Below, piece by piece: positions 1-9,347 of a DNA stretch of 64,000 nt (positions are counted from its first letter, which is position 1; each line of letters begins with the position of its first letter). The notes below the pieces were generated by a model that ran no database searches, was not told the DNA's origin, and was given only the letters and a program-made list of their open reading frames with translations. The position numbers were made by a program, and so were the translations under genes. The DNA comes from Beverwykella pulmonaria (taxonomy: Eukaryota > Ascomycota > Dothideomycetes > Pleosporales > Melanommataceae), in the NCBI GenBank assembly GCA_001599595.1, contig BCHH01000008.1, forward strand, positions 1,392,046-1,456,045. Direction: 5' to 3'.

Positions 1-378
1 GGGGTGCTCTTTCCCCAGCGCCTTCTCTCTTCCCTCCAGCGCTCGCTGGTTCATCTCCTCAGCCGCCTCGTACTTCCCCTGATACCGCAGCACCAACGCT
101 AGGTTGTTCACGCTGGTCAGCGTGTTGGGGTGCTCTTTCCCCAGCGCCTTCTCATATCCCACCAGCGCTCGCTGGTTTATCTCCTCAGCCGCCTTGTACT
201 TCCCCTGACTTTGCAGCACGCCGGCTAGGTTGCTCACGCTAGTCAGCGTGTCAAGGTGCTCTTTCCCCAGCGCCTTCTCATATCCCTCCAGCGCTCGCCA
301 GTTCATCTGCTCAGCCGCCTCGTACTTCCCCTGATACTGCAGCACCAGCGCCAGGATGCTTACGCTACTCAGCGTACT
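1..378 (-). repeat. Three tandem 126-bp TPR-coding units
   Basis: Units 1-126, 127-252 and 253-378 each encode one 42-residue TPR containing ALGKEH and QGKY/AAE signatures. Units 1 and 2 match at about 109 of 126 bases by direct comparison. The next unit inward (from 379) is strongly diverged. The array continues off the left edge, so its copy number is unknown. Confidence 0.9.
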
Positions 379-1962
379 AAGGTGGTTCTGCCCTGCTATA
401 CTCTCTTTTGTCTTAACAGCCTTCATTACTATACTTTCAGCTTCCCTATATTGCCCCTTTGTGCATAGGTACCATCCAGCGTTGCTGAGCACTTGTGCCC
501 AGTCCCCTAGCAGTTCCTCCTGAGCTGGCTCATTCTTAAACATTGGCGCCACATGAGGAAACAGTGTTTGACACCTCGCCCAGGTCTCAAAGCTCCCGTA
601 GGGAAACTCTCTTGCCATTAATGCTATAAACTTCTGTCTCCACTGCTCAGCTTCATTAAAAGACGACAGCCACTCCCTCGTGCAGAACTGCACAAGCTCA
701 TGCATCTCGCATACGTCGCTATCTGCCGTTACTCTTACTAATGAGTAGGCTAGGAGAATGTCTAGGTCGTCGTTAAAGCTACCGCCGTCGTCGTCATTGT
801 CGTCATTGTTGTCGTTGACATTGCGAATGCTATTATCAGCTCTAGCATTTGCACTAGTTGTGTAAACGCGAAGTACTGATTCTGGAATCCCCTGCGGATT
901 AAAGAAGCTCATTAGCGACAGCAGGTCTGCTGCTGAGGGCCACTCCTTGCGGATCTGCTTAAACGACATCTCCCACGTGGTGACTACAGAATTTGTTGCG
1001 CTTTTATCGCGACGGAGGTCGCCTGTGTCCCTGTTAAGTAGGCTTCTTTTTTTCTTGTCATTCTTCTGGAACCCCTCCAGGTAGCGCAATACTGTCATTC
1101 GCGCACCCTGGTTAATGTACGCTGCTGCTTGGCTAATTGCAAGCGGTATGCAATCAAGGGCGTGGATTAGAGCTATAACCTCATCTTCCTTAAAAGTATC
1201 GCGCAACTTCTTCTGTAAAAGCTGCATGGCTTGGCCCTCGTCCATAGCATGCACGTCCTTTATGTCCTTGTCTCTTACTAGCCGGGCTGCTGCACCCTTG
1301 CTTCGCGACGTGACCAAGATAGATCCATTGCAGTTCTGGGGCAGGAACGCTGCCAACGCCGCTGGCATGCCCTCAGAATCGTCCCTTCTGCGTTTTTGCT
1401 TTGGATAGAACACTTCAACATCATCTGCATTGTCCAGCACCATAGTCCACCGCCCGTTGGCGTCGTCGCGCAGCCAGTTCCTCACTAGCTGGAGTGTGTT
1501 GATCTTGGGGTCGTTTCGGCCAGGAAGCTCTAGCTGATCCGCGATGCTTTGGTATGCTTCTTCAAAGCGTGCCCGGGTGCTGGCGTGCACCCAGAACACC
1601 CAGGTCTGCGGCGACGCTTTGCGGACATCGTGGCAGTACTGGATGGCGAGCTGCGACTTGCTGCAGTGTTGTTAAACGTAGAGCGCAGTTGATCAGGAGT
1701 AGGTAGCATACCCTACACCCCCGAGACCAACAAGGGCCGCGCGACTGTCTGGGGCCATGCACTTCTTGTGGATCCAGGCTAGGATGTCGGGGCGGTCTAC
1801 GAAGTCAGGGTCGCGCCTGAAGGGGACTGTTGAGAAGGGCTCGCGTTTTGGCTGTGGTTGCGTGGGCCCTCCAAAGTTGAAGTTCATCGTCCCGCCCGGC
1901 CCGCAGTACGGAGCAGGAACGACGACATGGCCGTCAATAGGCCCGTGAAACTCGCTGGCCAT
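1..1962 (-). CDS. NB-ARC/TPR NOD-like receptor (STAND protein), 3' end outside the window
   Basis: Fungal NLR-type signalling ATPase, a family involved in non-self recognition and programmed cell death. Start at 1962 is the first ATG after an in-frame stop. Exon 1 is 1712-1962 and exon 2 runs from 1660 to the window edge and is open throughout; the 51-bp intron 1661-1711 (GTATGC...CTGCAG) splits a glycine codon of the P-loop, so splicing restores GLGGVGKSQLAIQYCHDV. In order one sees a short lead ending in PFRRDPDFVDRP, the P-loop, Walker B (TMVLDNADD), an RNBS-B-like ILVTSRSK, a GLPL-like IPLAIS, a winged-helix-like stretch, then kinesin-light-chain TPRs from about nt 460 to the edge. At least 637 residues are present. 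No N-terminal effector domain (patatin, HET, nucleoside phosphorylase) precedes NB-ARC in this model; an unseen upstream exon is possible. Family call is firm; effector and function are unknown. Confidence 0.9.
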
Positions 1963-2205
1963 CCCTTGAAGAGATGGTCTTGTGGCATGGAGCGGGAGTG
2001 GATGCGACGGCGCAAGCGCTGTGGTGTTTTCAGCCGCGCAGCCCAGGCAGAAATTCTAGCTGCGCCGCACCTTACGGTGCTGCTAGCGATCCTAATTTAA
2101 TTATCTAGTCCATTGCACGTACCATACACAGTGCCGTCATTTTGGTTGTTCGACACGGCACGCTAAATCTATATTCTTCTAGAGCTTTCAGACGACCTTC
2201 TCATC

Positions 2206-2343
2206 ATGCGTCTCCTCAAACTGGACAACGGTGGCGAGCCCAGCCTGACCGAATTTGCCGGCGACAACATCCCTCGCTACGCTATTTTGTCGCATACCTG
2301 GGGAGCAGATAGCGAAGAGGTCACCTGTAAAGACCTCATCTAA
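2206..2343 (+). pseudogene. Truncated HET (heterokaryon incompatibility) domain start
   Basis: A 45-codon frame starts MRLLKLDNGGEP and continues with IPRYAILSHTWG then EEVTCKDLI before a TAA at 2341-2343. This is the canonical beginning of a fungal HET domain (MRLL lead, then YAILSHTWG and EVTFxD), a domain that triggers incompatibility cell death. The expected continuation (GY-K-I, then YFWVDTCCID) is not found in any frame within the following 300 bases, so only the first part survives. It points away from the NB-ARC/TPR gene, about 240 bp from its start. It is either a deletion relic or a very short truncated protein; a relic is more likely. Confidence 0.75.
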
Positions 2344-3872
2344 AGAGAAGAGTGCTGTATGCAGCTCCTGGATAGTGTAGAGTCTTGCCAAGCATGGCCA
2401 CCACCACAGCTTTGCTAACGCACGAACATGAACAATCCAAAACTCACGACCCTTAGCGGTCGAACTGAAGCACATCTCTACTGCCCTAGTGTCTGCAGTG
2501 CCTGTGTAAGGAGCCGCTGGTTGTATGACCATACGACAGCTGTATCACCAAAACATGCAGAGCCTTTCTACCTTCGTATGCGCCTGCAACGACGGCGTTT
2601 TGCCAGTAACGCTTGGTTGAACCCGCTTACTGAAGTGCAGGCTTAATTTCTAGGCTCGCCGCGCTCTATCTTATCTTATATCCTTCTTATCACACTGTAT
2701 TCCCCTCCAACGAGCTGATGCTAGAGCTCGCTGCGGCTTGGTCTAGGAATCGGCGCCGGTAGACTCAAGAAGCATGAGGACGTAGGTCTTCGTTTGGCCA
2801 ACAGAGGGGAAAACGGCGAGGGCGACATAATGGTATGTCTCTAGGTTACAAAGTAGTTATTGCTGTGCGTTGGACCGCGTCTCGAAATGTACAACAAGAT
2901 AGCAGGTTTCGACGCTAGGAAACGCGTTGGCTGCACTGACGGGCGCCGTGTCCCTAGGGGTCTTGGCACTGCTCCTGATCCTAAGTCGCATTAGTGATAT
3001 TCTGAGCGCTTGTGAAATTTGCACAGACACATATCTTACAATAAAATACCCGCAGATGTATGAGGTAAGACGTACGGGGTCATCGCGCATTAGCCCGGAT
3101 TGGTGGTTCGTTTCCGCTGGAGTTTGCGCCCCGCAGCGCGCATAGGGCTAACGATGACTTTTTGGTATTAGAGGGAGGTTATAAGGGTAAGATAAAACTA
3201 TTCTACGAAAATTCAGAAGAAAGAAGGCTTAAGGTTGGCACTGTAGGGAGGGAAGCTTGTTATGCCACAACATAAGTCGCTGTACAAATCAGGCGTGGAG
3301 GTGACAATACGAACGTAATTTTTGGGTAAGAGGAATTATAGACGTTCACAATTCGCCACAACAAGTTAATTTTTGTAGAAACATAGCAATATTCATTGTG
3401 TGCATAAGCTTCCCAGTTGCTGAAAGTTAAAGTTCCCCTCATTTGTCTCGCCACACAGTGTGTCTCGCTACGCAGGAGGGACCTTAGAGAAGCTTTTGCT
3501 TCAAATAACGGGGATGAGGTTTCCGGGACAGACATAATCTTGTCATCTCAAGTCTTTCTGCCTTATATTATCAGAATCTAAAAATGTCTACACATCTCGT
3601 CTCATCTGGACACTCCAGCCAGGATATATGTTAGCCCCTCCTATCGCACCCTTTACAACCTACAACTATTACTGTCGTTCCCCATTTGAAAGTTTGAGGA
3701 GGAATTGGTAATGGCAAGGACATGTTGAGAATGCTCGATACTGATGCGAGAAGTAGGAGTAGTGACATTCATCACCCTCAGCCCTGTACATATTATCCTA
3801 CCTTTCCCTTTCAACCCCACCCTTCTACCTGTCCTCACAATTGCCCAATCATCCAGAAAATTCCCACTCATG
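2344..3872. other. Gene-poor region after the HET fragment
   Basis: About 1.5 kb with only short frames that resemble nothing I know. Parts around 3150-3350 are AT-rich. No tRNA, transposon ends or repeat was recognised. Confidence 0.5.
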
Positions 3873-5016
3873 TCACGTCTCAAACCCCAGCCCCTTCAAC
3901 CACCCGATAATAACCTTCGCGCTTTCCTTTGGGGCCTCCTCCGCCCCAAAATGCCCAATTCCATCTCCCAACGCATGACTCTTAATCTCTACGCCCTCAT
4001 CTGTCCAATCCCTCCACTCGTTCGGTATATCATACCTCTTCCCAATATAATCCTGACTATACAGCAAAAACAAGGGTGCCTTAACCTTCCTCCCCTCCTT
4101 CTGGTCCTCTTCCTGGGCCTCGATATCTGTCGTCGCACCGGCGAGATAGTCCTCGTTTGAGGACTGGAGAGTATGTGGTTGTGTGAAGAACCCCCCGTAT
4201 ACGTTCAGACTTTCGCCTTCGCGAAGTTTCGAGGCACCGCCGGGGTTCTTGCCGCACCAGCGGACTGTCATTTCTTGGCACCACTTGTCAGCGCCATATG
4301 CAGTGATCATCTTTGTAGCGAGCTCGACATTAGCGAGGAACGGCCAGTGGAAGTAGCCGACTACTTCTTTGGCTTTGGAAGACGCGGCCCATTGCGTTGT
4401 CGTCGGAACCTGTAATCACGTCATCAACACTCACACCAAATCATTTCACTGCAGTCCCTACAATATCAATCAGACACAACCCCAAGATATCAACACGCTC
4501 AGCTCCACTGACGGCAAGACGATGCGCCACTCTCGCTCCTCGATCATGTCCTATGAGCACCACAGGAATAGTACCAGAAGAAGCACCGCTGCTCGTCCTC
4601 TGAAATTCAGTTTTAAGTGCAGCAATGAGCGCGTTTCCGACGCTGAGCTTGTCATTTTTCTCAATGGGGGCGGAGTTTCCGTAGCCGGAGAGGTCGGGGG
4701 CGAAGATTGGGGCGTGGGGCGGGAGAAGGGGGATCAACTGTGGTAAGTAAGATTATAAAGTTATTGATAAGTGCAAGAGAGTGTATACATGGCGCCACCT
4801 GCAAATTAAATCAATATGATATTTTCTGACGAGGGGAAATACTTGCATGTAAGAAGACTGGGGGTATCCGTGGATGAGCACAAGGATAGGATTCTTTTCT
4901 GAAGCTGTGCCTAGACTGCGGCTGTAACAGCAGACCTGTGCGTCGTTTACAATCATCTTGGAGAGGCCCAGGGCGCTGAATTTCTGGTCTTGGGTTTGGG
5001 CTGCGATGGTCGCCAT
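3873..5016 (-). CDS. Alpha/beta hydrolase, haloacetate-dehalogenase/epoxide-hydrolase type
   Basis: Predicted 330-residue cytosolic hydrolase. Exons are 4847-5016, 4789-4798, 4462-4737 and 3873-4409. Intron 1 (4799-4846) begins GCAAGT and ends GCAG, a GC-AG intron; the second exon is only 10 nt. With both included the protein reads HGYPQSSYMWRHLIPLLPPH, the conserved family sequence, and the total of 993 nt closes on its stop. Key features are the oxyanion HGYPQ motif (about residue 47), the nucleophile elbow GHDRGARVAHRL with Asp as nucleophile (typical of fluoro/haloacetate dehalogenases and epoxide hydrolases, which form an ester on Asp), the IDIVPTTTQW segment after intron 3 (4410-4461), and a C-terminal GIGHFGAEEAP with the catalytic His. 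Family members cleave C-halogen or epoxide bonds; the real substrate is not readable. It lies in tandem downstream of SOF1. Confidence 0.88.
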
Positions 5017-5483
5017 ATCGAGTAACGCTTGAAGGTGGAGGATGTGAAGAGATAGAGAGTATACAATTCGATTTATTAGCCGGTAGATACTAGGGACCTT
5101 GAAGGATAGAGGGTTTCGATTTATACAATTATGCCGCGCCCTTATGTCGTCCCCGATTTGTAAGGAGGATGGGTATGACGTGATGACCCGAGGTCGAGGT
5201 CGGGACAACTGCCGTAGCCTCCACCAATTACGGCCTGGTGGGGCCAGAAATGGTAAACGACGAATATTAGATAGACTTCGCGAGCAAAGATGGAAGAGAA
5301 TCGAATATAGATGAAGTATTTGGGTAATTGATCGCCTTTTACCTGGCAGCAATTTTGAATGTCAACACAATATTTGAGGTAGTCCGGCTATCTGCCTCCT
5401 ATAACACCTAATGACCCTTCTGGTGATGACCAAATAACGCCGTCGCTATGCAGATGAAATATCAGTAGAACATCTCCAAACCC
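5017..5483. other. Intergenic, hydrolase promoter and SOF1 3' region
   Basis: 467 bp between two minus-strand genes. It must hold the SOF1 terminator and the hydrolase promoter. No clear individual motif was picked out. Confidence 0.4.
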
Positions 5484-7041
5484 TTATTGTTCTCGTGCGA
5501 GTATCATCTTCGCCCTCTCGGCTGTCCTCCGCGTTTTGCCCTTCTTGCTGTGGCGCCGCAAGTTCTCGTCTCTCCTCTTAATTGCCTTTAGCTCTTCATT
5601 TTTGATCTCTCCAGCCTTCTTGATCTGTTTAGGTATTTGTCTGTGAGTTGCGATCCGCTTGATCTCGGGCATATGTGCATATCTTTCCTTAAGAGCGTCG
5701 TCGTACTGCAGTTTCTGCCGAAGAGCAAAAGACTTCACACCTTGTCTCGAGCTGGCTTGCGATCGCCAGAGGCGGACATTACCGTCGTCACTGCCAGAAA
5801 GCACATAGTTGTTGTCTGGAGACCAGGCTACCGAGAACACGCGTTGCATACGCTTCGTGTGGTAGATGTCTCTCGAGTGCCCTTTCGAGCGATCCCAGAG
5901 TCGCACTGTGCGGTCGTAGGACCCACTGATTAGCTCTTCTCCAGTAGGACTAAATTCCACGCTCATCACGGCCGCCACATGTCCTTTCAGCACATTGAGC
6001 GCCCGCTTCATATTCCGCATGTCGAATACTTTGCTAGGTTAGTTGTATCCCTTGTAAGTGGAGAATAGACGTACTGTAAACGTTGTGGTCTTCACATGCC
6101 ACCGCGAAATTGAAGGCTTCCATTGGATTCCAGCTTATTGAATTGCAGGCAAAGTTAAGGACGTTGCGGTGGAGTGGGGAGCTTGTCCGTGTATCGTAGA
6201 CTGCATGATTGTGAGCGAGTATTGGACCAAGGTTGAGAGACAGACGCACGGATGATAGCGCGGTCGGTCGCGCATGATGCGAGGATGGAGGTCTCAGTCT
6301 GATTGAAAGACACGGCGTTGATGGTGTCGATTGCAGTCGGCCATGACAAAGTCTGGACTGGTGTACCCGCAGCGCGAGTGACATCGTATATGGAGATATT
6401 TGAGCTTGCAGCAGCGAAGGAAGGTATGGATCGATGGTGAGACACTGATGTAAAGGCGTGGTTTCCATGCCACGTCGACGTTGGCGGACTCTTCGAGGAG
6501 GAATTATAGGGATCGAAGAGCTTGATGGTCTTGTCGCTTCCGCAGGTGATGAGCTTCTTGTCTCTCGTCCAACACATCCCCTTCACTATATTTTCATGCG
6601 CCTGGCTCTGCCAAATTTCTTCCCGACTTGTGAAGTTCCAGACTTTGATGATGCCGTCGCCGCTGCCAGACGCAAAGTGCTCAAGTCTGCACCTAAATTT
6701 CAGCCAAACTTTCCGCAAATGTGGTCGAGTTTTACGTACGACTCCGGGTCTTTTGCGAACGAGTACACGCCATCTACATGTCCAGGTTCAAAGCTAGCCA
6801 GGAACGGCTGTGCAAACATTCTCTCTAATTTAGTGGCATTTAGAGCACGAGTGTACTCTCGCGCGCGCTCGAAGGGGTGCCTAGAGTTGGAGGTACGCAG
6901 TCAGCGCAGTTCTTCAAAGTAGAGGGAGGAAGGAAGTTAGATTACCTACAGGTTAGGATCGAGATTGCGCGTCTGTTTTGCAACGTTTGACCCCGGAGCC
7001 TGTGTTGACGCAGCTGACCTGCTGAGAGCCTTGATCTTCAT
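5484..7041 (-). CDS. SOF1: Sof1/DCAF13, WD40 protein of U3 snoRNP-dependent 18S rRNA processing
   Basis: Nucleolar WD-repeat protein needed for 40S ribosome assembly as part of the SSU processome. Five exons: 6950-7041, 6740-6880, 6250-6686, 6075-6200 and 5484-6028; introns are 46-69 bp and the sum of 1,341 nt gives 446 residues, like human DCAF13 (445). The start MKIKALSRS is the family N-terminus, followed by the conserved HPFERAREYTRALNATKLERMF. WD blocks include FASGSGDGIIKVW, LITCGSDKTIKLF and LISGSYDRTVRLW. The Sof1 C-terminal domain is rich in Arg/Lys: LKERYAHMPEIKRIATHRQ, then RRDENLRRHSKKGKTRR. It is transcribed head to head with RPL27 from a 217-bp spacer, consistent with co-regulation of ribosome biogenesis genes. 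Assignment is firm. Confidence 0.96.
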
Positions 7042-7258
7042 CGTTGCTATCGAAGTCGAGTCGAAGTCAAAGTCGAAATTCGCGATGCAATTCCGCGTCG
7101 TAGCTTCAAGAAATTTTGGTGAGGCGGCGGGGATCAAGGCCGAGGTTTTGCCGGGCTAGAGAAACAAGCGAGCCGCGCACATCCACATTTTGGCATCTGC
7201 GACTTCCTTCCATATACGACCAACACCCATCTCCACACGCCCGCGAGAAACAGCAAAG
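7042..7258. promoter_or_regulatory. Short divergent promoter, SOF1 / RPL27
   Basis: 217 bp separate the two start codons, so both ribosome-related genes share one control region. It contains a tandem of TCGAAGTC-like units near 7050-7080. Whether these bind a factor cannot be told from the sequence. Confidence 0.6.
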
Positions 7259-7981
7259 ATGAAGTTGTGAGTTGCCCCGAATACCTTGAGAGGCGCTTTC
7301 AAAGCGCGTGAAAATATTGGCGAGCCTGCACCGGGGGCCCTTTCGATGAGTGTACTCAATTGCACTCTTTCGAACACTTGCGAATCGCAACAGGAACACC
7401 GCTGACTCTATTTTCTCTGTAGCCTCAAGGTCGGACGCGTTGTCGTACGTAGAAATCCGCTCGAATTGCCCTCCTCACTCCTCTTACAATCCATCTAGAT
7501 CATCACCCGTGGTCGCTATGCCGGCAAGAAGTGCGTCATCATCCAGCCGCTGGACAACGGCACCAAGTCGCACCCGTTCCCCCACGCCCTCGTTGCCGGA
7601 ATTGAGCGATACCCGTCACAAGTCACCCGCCGCATGTCGAAAACCAAGCAGCAGAAGAAGTCCAAGGTTAAGCCTTTCGTCAAGCAGGTGAACTGTATGT
7701 GGTGAAGGATATTGAGGATACGGGACACTGTACTGACGGCGGCAGACACTCACCTCATGCCCACCCGGTACACGCTCGAGCTCGAGAACCTGAAGGGCGC
7801 TCTATCGGCCGACACATTCAAGGAGGTTTCACAGCGCGAGGATGCCAAGAAGAACGTGAAGAAGGCTTTCGAGGAGAGATACCAGTCCGGCAAGAACAGT
7901 ACGCAACCTCAGTCTTGCGCGAAATTTGCTGGACTACACTAACCATTGACAGGGTGGTTCTTCACTCCGCTGAAATTTTGA
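7259..7981 (+). CDS. RPL27: 60S ribosomal protein eL27
   Basis: Large-subunit ribosomal protein, 135 residues from five exons: 7259-7266, 7423-7444, 7499-7694, 7746-7898 and 7953-7981 (408 nt in total including stop). The first coding exon is only 8 nt (ATGAAGTT), followed by a 156-bp intron with GTGAGT donor and CTGTAG acceptor. The joined protein starts [20 protein letters not shown], contains the eL27 signatures [20 protein letters not shown] and [10 protein letters not shown], a basic [20 protein letters not shown] stretch and ends [10 protein letters not shown], all diagnostic. A high intron count with a very early first intron is typical of fungal ribosomal-protein genes. Firm. Confidence 0.97.
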
Positions 7982-8571
7982 GCTTTTCATCTACGGCGAG
8001 GCGTCGACGGGAACGGGATGACACAAGTGGGGATCCTACATGAGCATGTCGGTGGATATCACGGGATGGACGGGACACAAAAGCATCCTGCCATCGGGGC
8101 ATGTACTTCGGCTTCATAATCAGCATCAAAAATCCTTCTGGGCACATGTCTGGGTCAAATACCACAATGATTATCAATGTTCTTGGTTGGGACATCTCGT
8201 TACGTTCATTGTGGAAGTTCGCACAAATCCTCACCACTACTGACAGGGACATGCATCTCACGCAGCGGGACTTGAAACTCAAGGCAAGCGAAATCTCAGA
8301 ACCACTCACAGGACGAACATCTCACGAAACGGAGCAATTATCGCGAAGACAAGGGAATCCAGCATTATTGTACGCGATCCAATCTATCCCTACTGTCCCT
8401 ATGGAAGAATCACTTTCTCAAAAATATTGCGTCGAACCGATGTATGATAGGAGATTGACGAACGGAGCAGCAGAAAATCCGTATGCCAAAAGTAAGAAAA
8501 GGTATCTAGACAGTGTTACAGGAACAACAGCATATACAACCTCACCAACCCCCCTCTAACGGCCTTAGAAT
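7982..8571. other. Convergent intergenic region RPL27 / CAP20-like
   Basis: 590 bp between two converging genes. A 152-codon plus frame (8101-8559) is open here but has no recognisable domain, lies in the 3' region of RPL27 and looks like chance or UTR. Confidence 0.5.
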
Positions 8572-9347
8572 CTACTGCTTGACCTCGTCCACCTTCTCGC
8601 CTGCCTCCTCCTTCCCCTTATTCCAGTACTGCAGCAAGTAGTTGTACCCATCATGTCCGATCTTGAGCTCCGTGCTGATCAATGCCTTCGCGGTCTTCAC
8701 GAGCCCGTCCTCACCCCGAGTTTTCTGGTACTCGTCCTGCCACGTGCCCAGCAAGTACTCCTTTCCCTTCCCGACGACTGCGAGCGGTAGTCCCGCGAGC
8801 GAGATCACGGTTTCCTTGACCTTGTTTGTGTCCTCCTTCACGATGGGGAACTTGGTGTCGACCTTGGAGAGGCCATTGTCGCCAAGCTCATCAGCGCGCG
8901 AGAGATACGGCGAGAGATACGAGTAGGGCGTCTGGAGGTAGGGGTGCAGAGGCGAGACGAAGCGGGCGTAGGTTTGTTGGAAGAGCGAGAGCGATTTTGC
9001 GCCATAGGGATGCGATTTGTAGAATTCGAGCGAGTCGTGAACTACGGGGTAGGTTTGCAGATGCTACTTTTTGGTTAACTTTTGTACTACGGGAAATTCT
9101 GTTCGAGAAGAATGAGAGTTTGCAGATCCCAGGTCCATGGCATTTGAGATTGCCATTGTGGAACCGATTGGTTCCTTGATTGGCGCGAAATGCATGTCCG
9201 TGGGGGTATGCTCTGGCTGTGCGGGATAGAGTTCCGAACTTTAAGGAAACGGAGACGTACTGATAAGACCTTGGAGTGCGGCGTCTCGCCGTTGGTGGTG
9301 GGAGCGCTCATCTCGTCGTTGGTAGTCGGGGATTCAGCGTGAGGCAT
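8572..9347 (-). CDS. CAP20: CAP20-like perilipin (lipid-droplet coat protein)
   Basis: 192 residues from two exons, 9261-9347 and 8572-9063, joined in phase 0 across a 197-bp intron (GTACGT...AAGTAG). The protein shows the CAP20/MPL1 pattern: LQTYPVVHDSLEFYKSHPYG, ARFVSPLHPYLQTPYSYLSPYLSRADELGDNGL, then VDTKFPIVKEDT and a C-terminal amphipathic half with LAVVGKGKEYLLGTWQDEY. Family members coat lipid droplets, and in Colletotrichum and Metarhizium this controls appressorial lipid and turgor. No signal peptide or membrane span. The long intron is unusual for this locus, where introns are 45-80 bp. The N-terminal exon is Thr/Asn-rich and less conserved, so its start is less sure than the family call. 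Confidence 0.88.

Noticed and set aside
8101..8559. 152-codon plus frame after RPL27
   Set aside because: No domain, unlikely composition, lies in a convergent 3' region.
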